Assembly (NCBI GenBank): GCA_004026145.2
Contig: CP034979.1
Location: forward strand, 16,153,720 to 16,217,719
From: Takifugu bimaculatus
Lineage: Eukaryota > Chordata > Actinopteri > Tetraodontiformes > Tetraodontidae
Direction: 5' to 3'
DNA: 64,000 bases
Shown here one piece after another: positions 12,477-23,789 of the stretch. The notes beneath the pieces were generated by a model, which ran no database searches, had not been told where the DNA came from, and saw only the letters and a list, made by a program, of their open reading frames with translations. Within the stretch, counting starts at the first letter, position 1. Each line of letters begins with the position of its first letter. A program made the position numbers and the translations under genes.

Positions 12477-15074
12477 GTAAGGGAAGCCGTGTTCCTACAT
12501 AAAGGGAAAACACAACGGGATGTTTTATTGTCCTTTAATACTGTGTTGCTATCACAGTAATAATTAATTTCCTTAATCGTCAAATATCATTGGTCCACAT
12601 ACTCCTGGTGGTACCCCAGCACACCTGCTGGTAGCAGTGAGAGTGTGAGTCATCTGTCACTGTTTACAGCACAGAGCTTTGCCCTGACATGTGAAAAACT
12701 GCAGGGAAAGGGCTGCCGTGAATACGTCTATGATGGAGCAAATGCAATAATGTGCTCCCCGGGGAGCCTTTCCAGATGAAAAATGTAATAAAGTCCCCCA
12801 GGATGTTCCTGCTCCGACTTGGCTCTCCCAACGCTTCAACATCCTGCATCTGCAAATATTGTGCAGATGGTGGCAGTTAAACATTATGATTGAGTACAGA
12901 TTGACAACGTGAACGTTTGTGGGGATAACTGAGTAGCATTCAGTCCAAGCAAACTTGCATTTTTTATGAAGAAAGGAAAGACGACACCCTGGTTTTCTTT
13001 ATACTGTCTCTAAAATGCACCAAAAAAAAAAACTTTTCTGTGAGATTATACACCATCTAATCAGTAAATACAGTTAAATCTGCTCTTCTGGATGTGGGTC
13101 ATTCAAAAAATACTGATTCTATTTTCTAATGGGAAGGTTTGCTTTGAAGATATTTTCCAACTTGACTTAAATGTTAATGTTAGCTTTGAGCCACCCAAGT
13201 AAACCGTGGTGCTAGTCCAGTTTCCCCCATAAAATGACCCAGCTCTGTTCTTCCTTCTTCAGAACTGAAAGTTTCCATCGGGTTTTCCCTGCTGAATGGA
13301 GGAAACTGTAGCATATCGCTCTGCGTTATCAGACAACCATCGTGCAGAAAACCCTACATTCTATTTAATTTATTTCCCTTGGCGGCACGCTGGGAGATAA
13401 ACACAGTTTGGAGATAACATTGTGTTTTCCAAAAACACAGTTCCTCTTGGGGGATAAATGGCGATCACAACGTTGCCGTGATGGAGCCGAGTTAAGAAAA
13501 ATGGACAAAAAGGGGGCTAATCTGTCCGGCGTTGGCTTCTTCCCTGCCCCTGTAAACTAAAGCTCCCCCACTGAATGAGCAGGGTTTCCTCTCCATAAGT
13601 CATCACTGCGAAGGTTCGCCACTGACCACGAACTGTTTAATATATGTGACGGGCAAAGAGGGAAATTGGCCGGAGTTCCTCCAGAGGGGACAAATCACAG
13701 CATGTGTCAGGCATCGCCTCTGGTGGAGGCCAGCCCAGAAGCACCTCCAGCCGTCGTCACATAGGCGGGGAGAGTTCTGACCGTGTCAGACTGGTCGCCC
13801 AATGTGGATGCAGGACACGGAGAATGGGAATAATCCTAAAAACAGGCAGCCGGTACCCTTTAAGCACGCTGAGCTGATGTACTGAGGTTCTAACAACCGG
13901 TTTATCAATGGCAAAAAACAACTACAGGAGCATCTCACTCAGGAGACACTACTTACAATCATCGAGGAGTGTGTGTGTGTGTGTGTGTTTATATATACAG
14001 TAGGTGTCTTTGCCCACCTCTCTGCGCAGCCTGACAGCTGCTGACTTGCTGGCTTCACGGCCGTGTGGGAGATCCGTGTGCGAGCGGTTAGAGCAGAGAT
14101 GGATGTGGCAGCTGTGAAAAGGGCAAGTTGTGTTTTGAAAGGGAGGATAAAGGACAGGGCAGCAGCCATGATTACGTCAGTGCGGGTCGCGGCGGTTCGC
14201 CCGAGCTCTGACTGTTCTCTGACTGTAAAAAAAAAAAGACGGATGAGCGCGTACCGCTGGCCGTTGTTCGGTCCAAACAGGGAGGAAGTGTGGTTCCGGC
14301 GTGCACCTGGGGTGGTCTGTTGCTTGGTAACATAAGAGGTCTGACGACCTCACATCGGCGTTGTACTCTCGCTCTCCTTCATTCTCATTACAGGGAAATT
14401 AAAAGCCTTATTCATCGTAAATGAGCTCGCCATCCTTGCTGGTGTCAGAGGCTCTTAACACCACGCGGACGATGCCAAGTCTTATTAAGGGCGACTTACT
14501 GTATAATGTCAAAGCAAATTTAGGACTATTCATTAAGTTTAGTGTTCCTGTTCGGTGAGGTGAAGGTGGCGAGCATGTAGTCAAACTCCATCACCGATAA
14601 TCTTGCGCAAGGTCGGGGTGGGGGGGGGGAGGGGAGGTGGAAATAAGTCTCCAAACACGCGCACCAAATTACAGTCAGCAGTTTGTTTTTATCACCAGCC
14701 CTCGCTGCAGCGATTCCCAATTTTTTACATTGAGTGCTGAGCTTTGAGTGCATCCTCCGTCACTGGAGGACAGGAAGTCAGGGTGGTCTTGGGAGCGTGC
14801 GTGCACCTGATGAGAGCAGTGACAGTGCAAACGGACCATGTGAAGCAAAGCCTACTGAGTTTAGGTACTCGCCTCATTATTTTCTCTCTGCTTCCAGTCA
14901 GAGACGCCTAATGAAGTCCCGGTACCTGGTATAGACAACAGGTGCTAAAATTAATGAAACGGTGCCTAGCTTGACGCTACGTCTCGCTAACGTCAGCACT
15001 GGTGTCACTTCCTTGCTTGAACTTTGTCCTCTGCTCTGTCGTTATGTAATTAAACCATGTCTAATTTTCTGTTA
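12477..15074 (+). other. Collagen intron or flank up to the assembly gap
   Basis: No further Gly-X-Y exon was found in 2.6 kb after the exon ending at 12476. There is a TG run at about 13970-13988 and no convincing gene on the other strand. The rest of the collagen gene must lie across the gap or elsewhere. Confidence 0.55.
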
Positions 15075-15174
15075 NNNNNNNNNNNNNNNNNNNNNNNNNN
15101 NNNNNNNNNNNNNNNNNNNNNNNNNNNNNNNNNNNNNNNNNNNNNNNNNNNNNNNNNNNNNNNNNNNNNNNNNN
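15075..15174. other. Assembly gap of exactly 100 N
   Basis: A run of exactly 100 N, the usual placeholder for a gap of unknown size. It separates the collagen contig from the USP array contig. Confidence 0.98.
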
Positions 15175-15195
15175 TGCTTTGCCTTTAACTAACAG

Positions 15196-15249
15196 ATCTT
15201 TGAGAACAAGGATGAGGAAGAAAAGCTTTCCTACATCTTAGCAGTTTAG
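15196..15249 (+). pseudogene. Dead USP exon, copy 1
   Basis: An exon-like stretch follows an AACAG acceptor, is related to the 105-bp acidic exon at 20338-20442, and runs into an in-frame TAG. The donor is degraded to CCTGTAGAGG where the intact exon has CCTGTAAG. It is 6 bp shorter than the equivalents at 21669 and 33510. Because flanking exons are all phase 0, skipping it leaves the frame intact. Confidence 0.65.
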
Positions 15250-15363
15250 TTGTAACATCCTTTCAGGCAAAAGCTTCAGCTGAGCAACCTGTAGAGGAAA
15301 ACACAATGGAAATATGGACATTAGTGTCCAGTAATGACCACTTTACTGCTATTTTTACAACAG

Positions 15364-17290
15364 GGTGCAACAAGTTCCAGTGATGAGGAAGAAGAAAACT
15401 CATCCTCATTAACCAAAACGATTTCAGACATCCTGGCTGTAAGAATCAGCAAAATTCTGACTGTTAAACTATTATAAAGGACTATCCATCAAGTTTTTTG
15501 ATTTTTTTTTTAACATTTAACCTTAACAGACACTTAAAGCTGATGCAGGCTGTGACGTGGCGGCTGTGACGACACCGCCCAGAGCCCCAGGGGAGCGCCT
15601 AATGAAGGCCTTAAACAGATTTGGAAGTGGGAGAACCCTTACGCCTGATGAACTGGCCTGTTATGGGTATAGATTTTAGCATATCATCATCATCATAATC
15701 ATCATCACATCATCATCACCAACATCATCATCAACACTTTGCTCTGTTTTCTTGTGTTTCAGGCTCCCCAACCTGTCCCAGACCTGCTATATGAACTCTG
15801 TTCTCCAGAGCCTCCTGACCCTCGTGCCTTTTGTGAAGGAGCTCAACAAACAGAGTCAACAGTGGCTTTTGCACCCAAAAGCTCTGCTTTTCAAGTACAG
15901 CACAAGCTCACATATGACCCTTATTCTCTGGCATTAATGCAATGAATGAAAAACATCTGCTTTCTCCTTTCTCCAGGTTGCTCAGTGACATCAGCAACGG
16001 CTTCTCGACCAAAAACAGAATGCAGAAGAAGTCCACCCTCTTTACATTCCTGCACACCATTGCCCTGCATCATCCAGAATTTGGAAATGATGCCCAACAA
16101 GTAATCATTTTTTTTAATTTTCAAGAGCATCATCCTGATCTTTTCTGGACTAGACACTTTGGTCTGTCTGCAGGATGCCCACGAATTTCTGAATACCGTC
16201 CTGGAACAGCTGAGCTCCATCTCTGCAGAGATCAGGTCTTTGGCGAATGAGAGACAGCAGAGCTACACCTGCCCTGTGGAGGCTCACATCAGCTTCCAGA
16301 TGTTGAGCACCATGCTGTGCCACAGGTGGGAACATACCTGGAAACCTTCTGCTCCTGCATAGGTGTTGAACTTGTATAGTTGAATCCTTAGTTATTTGAA
16401 TCCTCTCTTGAATTCACAGTTGTGGCCATAAGCGTGAAAATATGGAGGAGATTCTGATCCTGTCCGTGGCGCTTGAGGACACCATCATGCAAAGCCTACA
16501 GCTGCACCTGAAAGTAAGGGACACATGTTTGGTGTTCATGTGTGAACGACAGAGGAGCTGTTGAACCTCACAACTGTTGTTGATTCTGCAGGAGCAACTG
16601 CTGGATTACAAATGTGACTGTGGCGCCTCCCAGACGACAGCGAAAAGATCCTTTTTCACTCTGCCAAAGTGAGAACCAGCATCTCAGCATCCTCACATCT
16701 TCTGCCTTCTAAAGGTCCTAACTGTCTCTACATCTCCTCTTCCCTCCCCTTTTCTTCTCAATAGTGTGCTGATCGTCCACCTTTTGAGAATTCAGTGGTC
16801 CTACTTTGGTGCACAAAAAATACACAGAGCCACGTGTTTATCGAGGGAGCTGCTGCTCAGCACGAATCAGAGCAGTGAGAAGGTAAACCCTTGATAAACC
16901 TTTAAGCAGTCATCAGTCTGAAATGGCCCAAAGAGTGGAGCTAATGGCTTGTTCTTTTGATTTTCTGCAGACAAAATACACTCTGAAGAGCATCGTGAAC
17001 CATTTGGGGAGCTGCACTACCAGCGGTCAGTGGTTAGCTGTCAGTACTGCATTGACATTCAACCTTCTCCTTGTTTGACCACTAACAAAGCAGTTCCTTC
17101 CTTCACAGGCCATTACATTTGTGATGGCGTTTTTCGAAATGCAAGCCAAGGGGATGGTAATGCCTGCTGGGTGACATACGATGACGACGTTGTCACAGAA
17201 ACAAATGTTAACCACGTGTGCCAGCAGCGGCAGAAAACAGCATATTTGCTGTATTATGAGAAGATGGAAGAAGATGAAAATCCAGACTAG
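15364..17290 (+). CDS. USP37-like ubiquitin-specific protease, array copy 1, 3' part with catalytic domain
   Basis: A peptidase C19 deubiquitinase, a cysteine protease that removes ubiquitin from proteins. Exons: 15364-15438, 15530-15666, 15763-15894, 15977-16100, 16174-16325, 16420-16513, 16592-16668, 16765-16882, 16971-17025 and 17109-17290 (stop TAG 17288-17290). Joined in phase they read the Cys box GLPNLSQTCYMNSVLQSLL (catalytic Cys codon 15785-15787), then QDAHEFL, then the finger region with CHSCGHKREN and CDCG. The His box is SGHYICDG (His codon 17111-17113), followed by WVTYDDDVV with the likely third catalytic residue. YTCPVEAHISF and the YYEKMEED tail resemble the USP37/29/26 group. 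The usual GN before TCYMN is SQ here, but the Asn five residues before the Cys is kept. The acidic 5' exons of this copy are lost in the gap. No frame break was seen. Confidence 0.85.
15683..15735. repeat. (ATC)n microsatellite in the intron before the USP Cys-box exon
   Basis: Runs of CATCAT with interruptions. The same tract recurs in the equivalent introns of copies 2 (22163-22212) and 3 (34004-34053), so it predates the array. Confidence 0.85.
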
Positions 17291-17329
17291 AAATAAGGGT
17301 AAATATGTTTTTTGTCTCAGGACCCAAAA

Positions 17330-17840
17330 GCAGACAACCCACAGTGGGGAATAATCAACTAAAAGTGCCTTTATTCAAATCACAAGGTTCACAAGGTCTG
17401 GGTGTGGTAGAGGTCATCAAGGGTGAATCGGCTGAAGGTTCACCATCCGCTCCACTTCAAAGGACCCCACGAAGTAAGGAGCCAGCTTCCGAGACGCAGG
17501 AGTGCAGCACGGACTTGCCTCCACACCCTCCTGCAACGGCGCATGCTGGCCTGTACTGAGGGTACCGCTACTTCGTCCTCCTGGATCTCAAATAACGGAG
17601 GCTGGTACCCCAGGAATGCCTTGAAGGGAGACAGTCCGGTGGACGCTGAGACCACAAAACTCCACCCACGGCAGGTGGGCGATTGACCCCCGGGTGGCAG
17701 GTCAACTTTGAGGCGTGGGCCCTTTTCTCCAGGAGCCGTTGGAGGACGAGATGGACATGCTGAACGTGCTCCTCCTTGTCTCCGCCGTCGTCAAATATTC
17801 TGCTGTCGTGAAAACATTTAATAAAACAATTTTTCATCAA
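17330..17840 (-). mobile_element. Degenerate Ty3/gypsy pol scrap, antisense, 3' of USP copy 1
   Basis: The minus-strand translation carries integrase-type stretches: STGLSPFKAFLGYQPPLFEI, then EDEVAVPSVQA with a Cys/Arg-rich run, and KLAPHFVGSFEVERMVNPAA in another frame. This is the end of a gypsy pol with its integrase tail. RT-like sequence abuts the integrase directly, so RNase H and most of the integrase are deleted. No LTRs or open frame remain. Confidence 0.6.
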
Positions 17841-18312
17841 GAAATGGATCCAGAGCTACTTTTCACTTTGTAAATATTCTTTTACTGAGATCCTGTCGCC
17901 TGGTGAGGAACAGACGATTCCGAAGAACAATTTTAAGTGAGGGAGGGGGGGACAGTGAAGACCGATTGATTTTTTTGACACATTTATGTTGTAATATTTT
18001 AAGATGATCATATTGGACCCCTATTGAAAACAATTGTAAACTACACATTGATTTCTTATTTCACAAAAATTTCATATATCAACCTGCACGGTGGAAATTA
18101 CGTTAAAAATGTATTTTTATGGTGTCACGTGATACCGTAAAGGCTGATGGGATATATTTCCAAGTTAGGGTGCATCGGTTGTACACTACTTTTCGCAGTG
18201 CATTGTGGGATATATTGAGTGCACTACATAGGGTACAGCGATGCTCGACAAGAATTCGGACACTATTTCAAAATGGCGTCCACTCTAGTGAGTGCACTAA
18301 TAGGGTATAGGG
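17828..18312. mobile_element. Left arm of a long-inverted-repeat DNA element, unit 1
   Basis: This sequence reappears inverted at about 29645-29955 and 43520-43870. Shared landmarks are the ATTTTTCATCAAGAAATGG edge, CTGTCGCCTGGTGAGGAACA, TTTTAAGATGATCATATTGG and TTTCAAAATGGCGTCCAC. It looks like the arm of a foldback or long-TIR non-autonomous transposon. No transposase was recognised. Small ORFs here, for example 18119-18310, are not genes. Confidence 0.6.
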
Positions 18313-18573
18313 CAGGGGTGGGCAAACATTTTGATTCGTGGGCCACAATGGGTTCTAACATTTGAAAAAGGGGCCGGACCAGGAGTAGATGGATGGATGG
18401 AGTGCTTTGGTAACCTCACCTCATTGGAGAAAAATTACACCAGAATTGCAGTGAAAATATAACGTAACACAATATAACAAGGTTTATTCATTTAATTTTT
18501 CAAGTTTGGCGGGCCGGATTAAAACGTTTAACGGGCCGCGTGTGGCCCCCGGGCCGTAGTTTGCCCATGCCTG
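18313..18573. mobile_element. hAT-type MITE with 8-bp target duplication, internally deleted
   Basis: It begins CAGGGGTGGGCAAAC and ends GTTTGCCCATGCCTG, which are imperfect terminal inverted repeats. It is flanked on both sides by GTATAGGG (18305-18312 and 18574-18581), an 8-bp duplication typical of hAT elements. At 261 bp it is shorter than its counterpart at 36424-36919 (496 bp) through one internal deletion. Confidence 0.85.
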
Positions 18574-18581
18574 GTATAGGG

Positions 18582-19056
18582 GGTGGTTTAGGACTCAGCG
18601 TAAGATTCATATACTTGCAGCGTCCCAGGCTGAACTGCAGGCCTGTGCAGCTAGCCAAGAGCATCTTGACAAACATATGCAAGTTCTGGGGCAAAATGCA
18701 CTCAGCTGGAAAGTCACAACGCTCACCTTCACACCAAGTTACTTGACCTGAAGGCCCACAAAATCATGGGGACACAAGAAGGTGAAGGGAAAAAAAGAAC
18801 CCATTGAATTTGTCCCCAGACGAATCACCTGCTTGGGAGTGAACATTTTCTGCACCCATTAAAATTGATTGGGCGCAATGTTTACTTCAGCCGGAGACCC
18901 GCTAGAGCTGAGCTGGAAACTAGCATGGCCCACATCCACCACATTCAGAGTGGCTTCTTTGACGTGCCGAGAAAGCACCTAGAATATGAAGGATTCAACA
19001 CACCTCGACACACACACATACATGCCCACATACATGCCCTATACTATGCGTAAGTC
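18582..19056. other. Unit-1-specific spacer with an unassigned short ORF
   Basis: This stretch between the MITE and the conserved USP upstream block is not present between the other USP copies, where L2 sequence follows instead. A 62-codon + ORF at 18865-19053 (RRPARAELETSMAHIHHIQ and onward) reads like protein-coding sequence. I do not recognise it, and its 3' end is a CACA-rich simple run. It may be a fragment of a gene or of a transposon. Confidence 0.35.
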
Positions 19057-19369
19057 ACACTGTGTGGGGAAATAAGCAACTCAGTGGAGGTCTGTGCTAG
19101 CTCTAGGTCATTTATTATCACACATGCCACCACCTTGGTCCTGTTTGGCCTTTCTGCATCTCGCGATGCACACTGCGATGATCAGAGTAATATATTATCG
19201 TAATCAAAGCACAGGGATGCAAAGCAACAAAACAGTGCCATCAAAGGACAACTGTACAAAGCAATAAACAAAGGCTGAAATGTAACTTTATAAAGAGGGG
19301 GTATAAGGTTAGTCAGACTCTCACAAACCAAGTAAACTGACAAACACATTTTGTTTCACTGCAAAAAGA
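19057..19369 (+). promoter_or_regulatory. Conserved USP promoter region with TATA box (copy 2)
   Basis: About 300 bp, starting GTGTGGGGAAATAAGCAAC, precedes copies 2, 3 and 4 almost unchanged. A TATAAAG box at 19289-19295 lies 75 bp before the ATG, giving an expected start site near 19320. Conservation stops abruptly upstream, where each copy abuts different transposon sequence. Confidence 0.6.
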
Positions 19370-22300
19370 ATGCAGCCCATTAATAGCGCAGCTGGCAATG
19401 CAGCCAAATCCAAGACCAAAAAGTTTATGAACGAGGCTCTCCGGTGCTTTCTTTCATGTTTTTGTGTCACTGTAGAGGACTCAGACGAAGAAGACGATGA
19501 GCCTCTGGACCAACCAAGGCGGTACGACCAAACGTTCCTCAAAGTTAAACATATTGCACTGATTTGTGACTGAAACATTCTTGGGTTTTGCATTAGCAGG
19601 GAGGAGCAGGCTGAAGAGCCCTTGACAACAGTCAGCCGGCCAGGCTCACCTTTAGGAGTCACACGTCACCAGGTACATTTTTCTCTTTTGATAGACCAAA
19701 ATTAACACCGGTTCCTGATGTTTCACATGGACCCTGTCTCTTCTTCCAAAAAACAGAGCCCAGCGTGTCCTGCATGGGAAGGAGGAGAGGACAGGTGTTC
19801 ATTAGACAGCCCCTGTTCCTCCACATCCAGCAGCGACGATGAACAAGCTGTAAAAATACTTCTTCTAAACTTAACATTGATGTATTTTTGACTTTGTTTA
19901 ACGTGATTGAGCTGATGTTGCTTTATTCTTAACAGAGCTTGGGGTCCACAGATGAGGACCAAGAGATGGTTTCTTCCTGTGCCAGTGACACCCAACAGGA
20001 GGAGCAGGCTGAAGAGCCCTTGACAATAGTCAGCCGGCCAGGCTCACCTTTGGGTGTCGCAGGTCACCAGGTACATTTTTCTCTTTTGATAGAGAAAAAT
20101 TAACACCGGTTCCTGATGTTTCACATGGACCCTGTCTCTTCTTCCAACAAACAGAGCCCAGCGTGTCCTGCAGGGGAAGGAGGAGAGGACACGTGTCCAT
20201 TAGACAGCCCCTGTTCCTCCACATCCATCAGCGACATTGAACAAGCTGTAAAAATGCTCCTTCTGAACTTAACATTGATTTATTTTTGACTTTGTTTTAA
20301 GAGATTGAGATGATGTTGCTTCTGATTTAACTAACAGAGCCTGGAAAACAAGGATGAGGAAGAGTTAGAGACGCTTTCATCAGAGCAAAGCAGTTCATTT
20401 ATGAGCTCCTTAGAATCTGCAGAAGATGCAGCTGAGCAACCTGTAAGAGGAAAGCACAATGGAAATATGGACATTAGTGTGCCGTAATGACCACTTTACT
20501 GCTATTTTTACAACAGATTTCAACAAGTTACAGTTATGAGGAAGAAGAGAACCCATCCTCATTCAGCAAAAGGGTTTCAGACATCCTGGCTGTAAGAATC
20601 AGCAAAATTCTGACTGTTGTAAAGGACTATCCATCAGGTTTATTTGACTGGACAGTCTTTCCTTCAATGTTTGTTTTATATTTCCCTTTACTTTTACCGA
20701 ACAGAACATCTTTGATGGAGATCAGTCAGAGATATCTTCACGTGTAAGTCTTTTATTTTGTAATGCCTTTTCCTGCAGAAGCTACGGCTGAAGAACCTCA
20801 GCACAATATGGATGTTACATGCAAATATGGACATTAGTTTGTTGTAATTACCAGTTTTTCCCCCTATTTCCAACAGAGTTTAACATGCACTACTGAGGAG
20901 GAAGAGGAGAACTTGTCGACATCAAATAAAAGTGTTTCAGATGTCCCGATTGTAAGAATCAAGCACATTTTTACTGTTACATTGTTATTAGGACTATCCA
21001 TCATATTTATACCACTGGGTAATTTTTCCTCTAATTGTGGCTGATTTATTAGATTGAGCTGATGTTGCTTTATTCTTAACAGAGCCTGGGGTCCACCGAT
21101 GAAGACCCAGATATATACTTTTCCTGTGCCTGTGACACCCACCATGAGGAGCAGGCTGAAGAGCCCTTGACAATAGTCAGCCGGCCAGGCTCACCTTTAG
21201 GTGTTGCAGGTCACCAGGTACATTTTTCTCTTTTGATAGAGAAAAAAATTAACACCGGTTCCTGATGTTTCACATGGACCCTGTCTTTTCTTCCAACAAA
21301 CAGAGCCCAGCATGTCCTGCAGGGGAAGAAGGAGAGGACACGTGTCCAGTAGACAGCCCCTGTTCCTCCACATACAGCAGCGACTTTGAACAAGCTGTAA
21401 AAATGCTTCTTCTAAACTTATCATTGATGTATTTTTGACTTTGTTTAACATGATTGAGCTGATGTTGCTTTATTCTTAACAGAGCCTGGGGTCCACAGTT
21501 GAAGAAGACCCAGAGATGGTTTCTTTCTGTATCAATGAAACCCACCCCGAGGAGCAGGCTGAAGAGCTCCTGATAATAGTCGACCGGCCAGGCTCACCTT
21601 TAGGTGTCGCAGGTCACCAGGTACAATTTAAGAGATTGAGTTATTTTTGCTTTGCCTTTAACTAACAGACCTTTGAGAACAAGGATGAGGAAGACTCAGA
21701 AAAGCTTTCCTACATCTTAGCAGTTTAGTTGTAACATCCTTTCAGGCAAAAGCTTCAGCTGAGCAACCTGTAGAGGAAAACACAATGGAAATATGGACAT
21801 TAGTGTGCTGTAATGACCACTTTACTCCTATTTTTACAACAGGGTGCAACAAGTTCCAGTGATGAGGAAGAAGAAAACTCATCCTCATTAACCAAAACGA
21901 TTTCAGACATCCTGGCTGTAAGAATCAGCAAAATTCTGACTGTTAAACTATTATAAAGGACTATCCATCAGGTTTTTTGATTTTGTTTTTAACATTTAAC
22001 CTTAACAGACACTTAAAGCTGATGCAGGCTGTGACGTGGCGGCTGTGACGACGCCGCCCAGAGCCCCAGAGGAGCGCCTAATGAAGGCCTTAAACAGATT
22101 TGGAAGTGGGAGAACCCTTACGCCTGATGAACTGGCCTGTTATGGGTATAGATTTTAGCATATCATCATCATCATAATCATCATCACATCATCATCACCA
22201 TCATCATCATCAACACTTTGCTCTGTTTTTCTTGTGTTTCAGGCTCCCCAACCTGTCCCAGACCTGCTATATGAACTCTGTTCTCCAGAGCCTCCTGACC

Positions 22301-23769
22301 CTCGTGCCTTTTGTGAAGGAGCTCAACAAACAGAGTCAACAGTGGCTTTCGCACCCAAAAGCTCTGCTTTTCAAGTACGGCACAAGCTCACGTGTGACCC
22401 TTATTCTCTGGCATTAATGCATTGAATGAAAAACATCTGCTTTCTCCTTTCTCCAGGTTGCTCAGTGACATCAGCAACGGCTTCTCGACCAAAAACAGAA
22501 TGCAGAAGAAGTCCAGCCTCTTTACATTCCTGCACACCATTTCCCTGGATCATCCAGAATTTGGAAATGATGCCCAACAAGTAATCATTCTTTTATTTTC
22601 AAGAGCATCATCCTGATCTTTTCTGGACTAGACACTTTGCTCTGTGTGCAGGATGCACACGAATTTTTGAACACCGTCCTGGAACAGCTGAGCTCCATCT
22701 CTGCAGAGATCAGGTCTTTGGCGAATGAGAGACAGCAGAGCTACACCTGCCCTGTGGAGGCTCACATCAGCTTCCAGATGTTGAGCACCATGCTGTGCCA
22801 CAGGTGGGAACATACCTGGAAACCTTCTGCTCATTCATAGGTGTTGAACTTGTATAGTTGAATCCTTAGTTATTTGAATCCACTCTTGAATTCACAGTTG
22901 TGGCCATAAGCGTGAAAATATGGAGGAGATTCTGATCCTGTCCGTGGCGCTTGAGGACACCATCATGCAAAGCATACAGCTGCACCTGAAAGTAAGGGAC
23001 ACATGTTTGGTGTTCATGTGTGAACGACGGAGGACCTGTTGAACCTCACAACTGTTGTTGATTCTGCAGGAGCAACTGCTGGATTACAAATGTGACTGTG
23101 GCGCCTCCCAGATGACGGCGAAAAGATCCTTTTTCACTCTGCCAAAGTGAGAACCAGCCATCTCAGCATCCTCACATCTGCTGCCTTCTAAAGGCCCTAA
23201 CTGTCTCTACATCTCCTCTTCCCTCCCCTTTTCTTCTCGATAGTGTGCTGATCGTCCACCTTTTGAGAATTCAGTGGTCCTACTTTGGTGCACAAAAAAT
23301 ACACAGAGCCACGACTTTATCGAGGGAGGTGCTGCTCAGCACGAATCAGAGCAGTGAGAAGGTAAACCCTTGATAAACCTTTAAGCAGTCATCAGTCTCA
23401 AATGGCTCAAAGAGTGGAGCTAATGGCTTGTTCTTTTTATTTTCTGCAGACAAAATACACTCTGAAGAGCATTGTGAACCATTTGGGGACTTGCACTACC
23501 AGCGGTCAGTGGTTAGCTGTCAGTACTGCGTTGAAATCCAACCTTCTCCTTGTTTGACCACTAACAAAGCAGTTCCTTCCTTCACAGGCCATTACATTTG
23601 TGATGGCGTTTATCGAGATGCAAGCCAAGGGGATGGTAATGCCTGCTGGGTGACATACGATGACGACGTTGTCACAGAAACAAATGTTAACCACGTGTGC
23701 CAGCAGCGGCAGAAAACAGCATATTTGCTTTATTATGAGAAGATGGAGGAAGATGAAAATCCAGACTAG
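19370..23769 (+). CDS. USP37-like ubiquitin-specific protease, array copy 2, complete
   Basis: A predicted deubiquitinase of about 783 aa. Exons: 19370-19521, 19600-19672, 19757-19849, 19936-20070, 20155-20247, 20338-20442, 20517-20591, 20705-20743, 20877-20951, 21083-21217, 21304-21396, 21483-21620, 21843-21917, 22009-22145, 22243-22374, 22457-22580, 22652-22803, 22898-22991, 23070-23146, 23244-23361, 23450-23504 and 23588-23769. Phases agree throughout when the dead exon 21669-21728 is skipped. The start MQPINSAAGNAAKSKTKK follows a TATA box. The amino half (about 427 aa) is acidic and repetitive: four type-A segments (EEQAEE..LTIV.RPGSPLG) alternate with three type-B segments (SPACPAGEGGED..). 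The catalytic half keeps GLPNLSQTCYMNS, DAHEFL and SGHYICDG. The amino-terminal region usual in USP37 was not recognised. Intact frames suggest an active gene. Confidence 0.85.
21669..21728 (+). pseudogene. Dead USP exon, copy 2
   Basis: The equivalent of 15196-15249. It follows the acceptor AACTAACAG, opens TFENKDEEDSEKLSYILAV and then hits TAG. Its former donor now reads CCTGTAGAGG. It was derived from the acidic exon type seen at 20338-20442 by a change in its middle. Confidence 0.65.
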
Positions 23770-23789
23770 AAATAAGGGTAAATATGTTG

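Larger units (their letters stand above)
15175..21647 (+). repeat. USP array unit 1 (6473 bp)
   Basis: The unit is measured from TGCTTTGCC at 15175 to the same point in the next gene copy at 21648. It contains the catalytic part of USP copy 1, an antisense gypsy scrap, one arm of a long-inverted-repeat element with a hAT MITE, and the promoter and acidic exons of USP copy 2. It lacks the L2 LINE present in units 2 and 3. Confidence 0.85.

Noticed and set aside
13650..13700. Glycine-rich reading GQRGKLAGVPPEG suggesting another collagen exon
   Set aside because: It has no acceptor or donor and the Gly-X-Y register breaks at once.
18119..18310. A 63-codon ORF in the inverted-repeat arm (also 36230-36421)
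   Set aside because: The sequence is non-coding transposon arm shared by inverse copies, and the ORF is not kept in the right arms.
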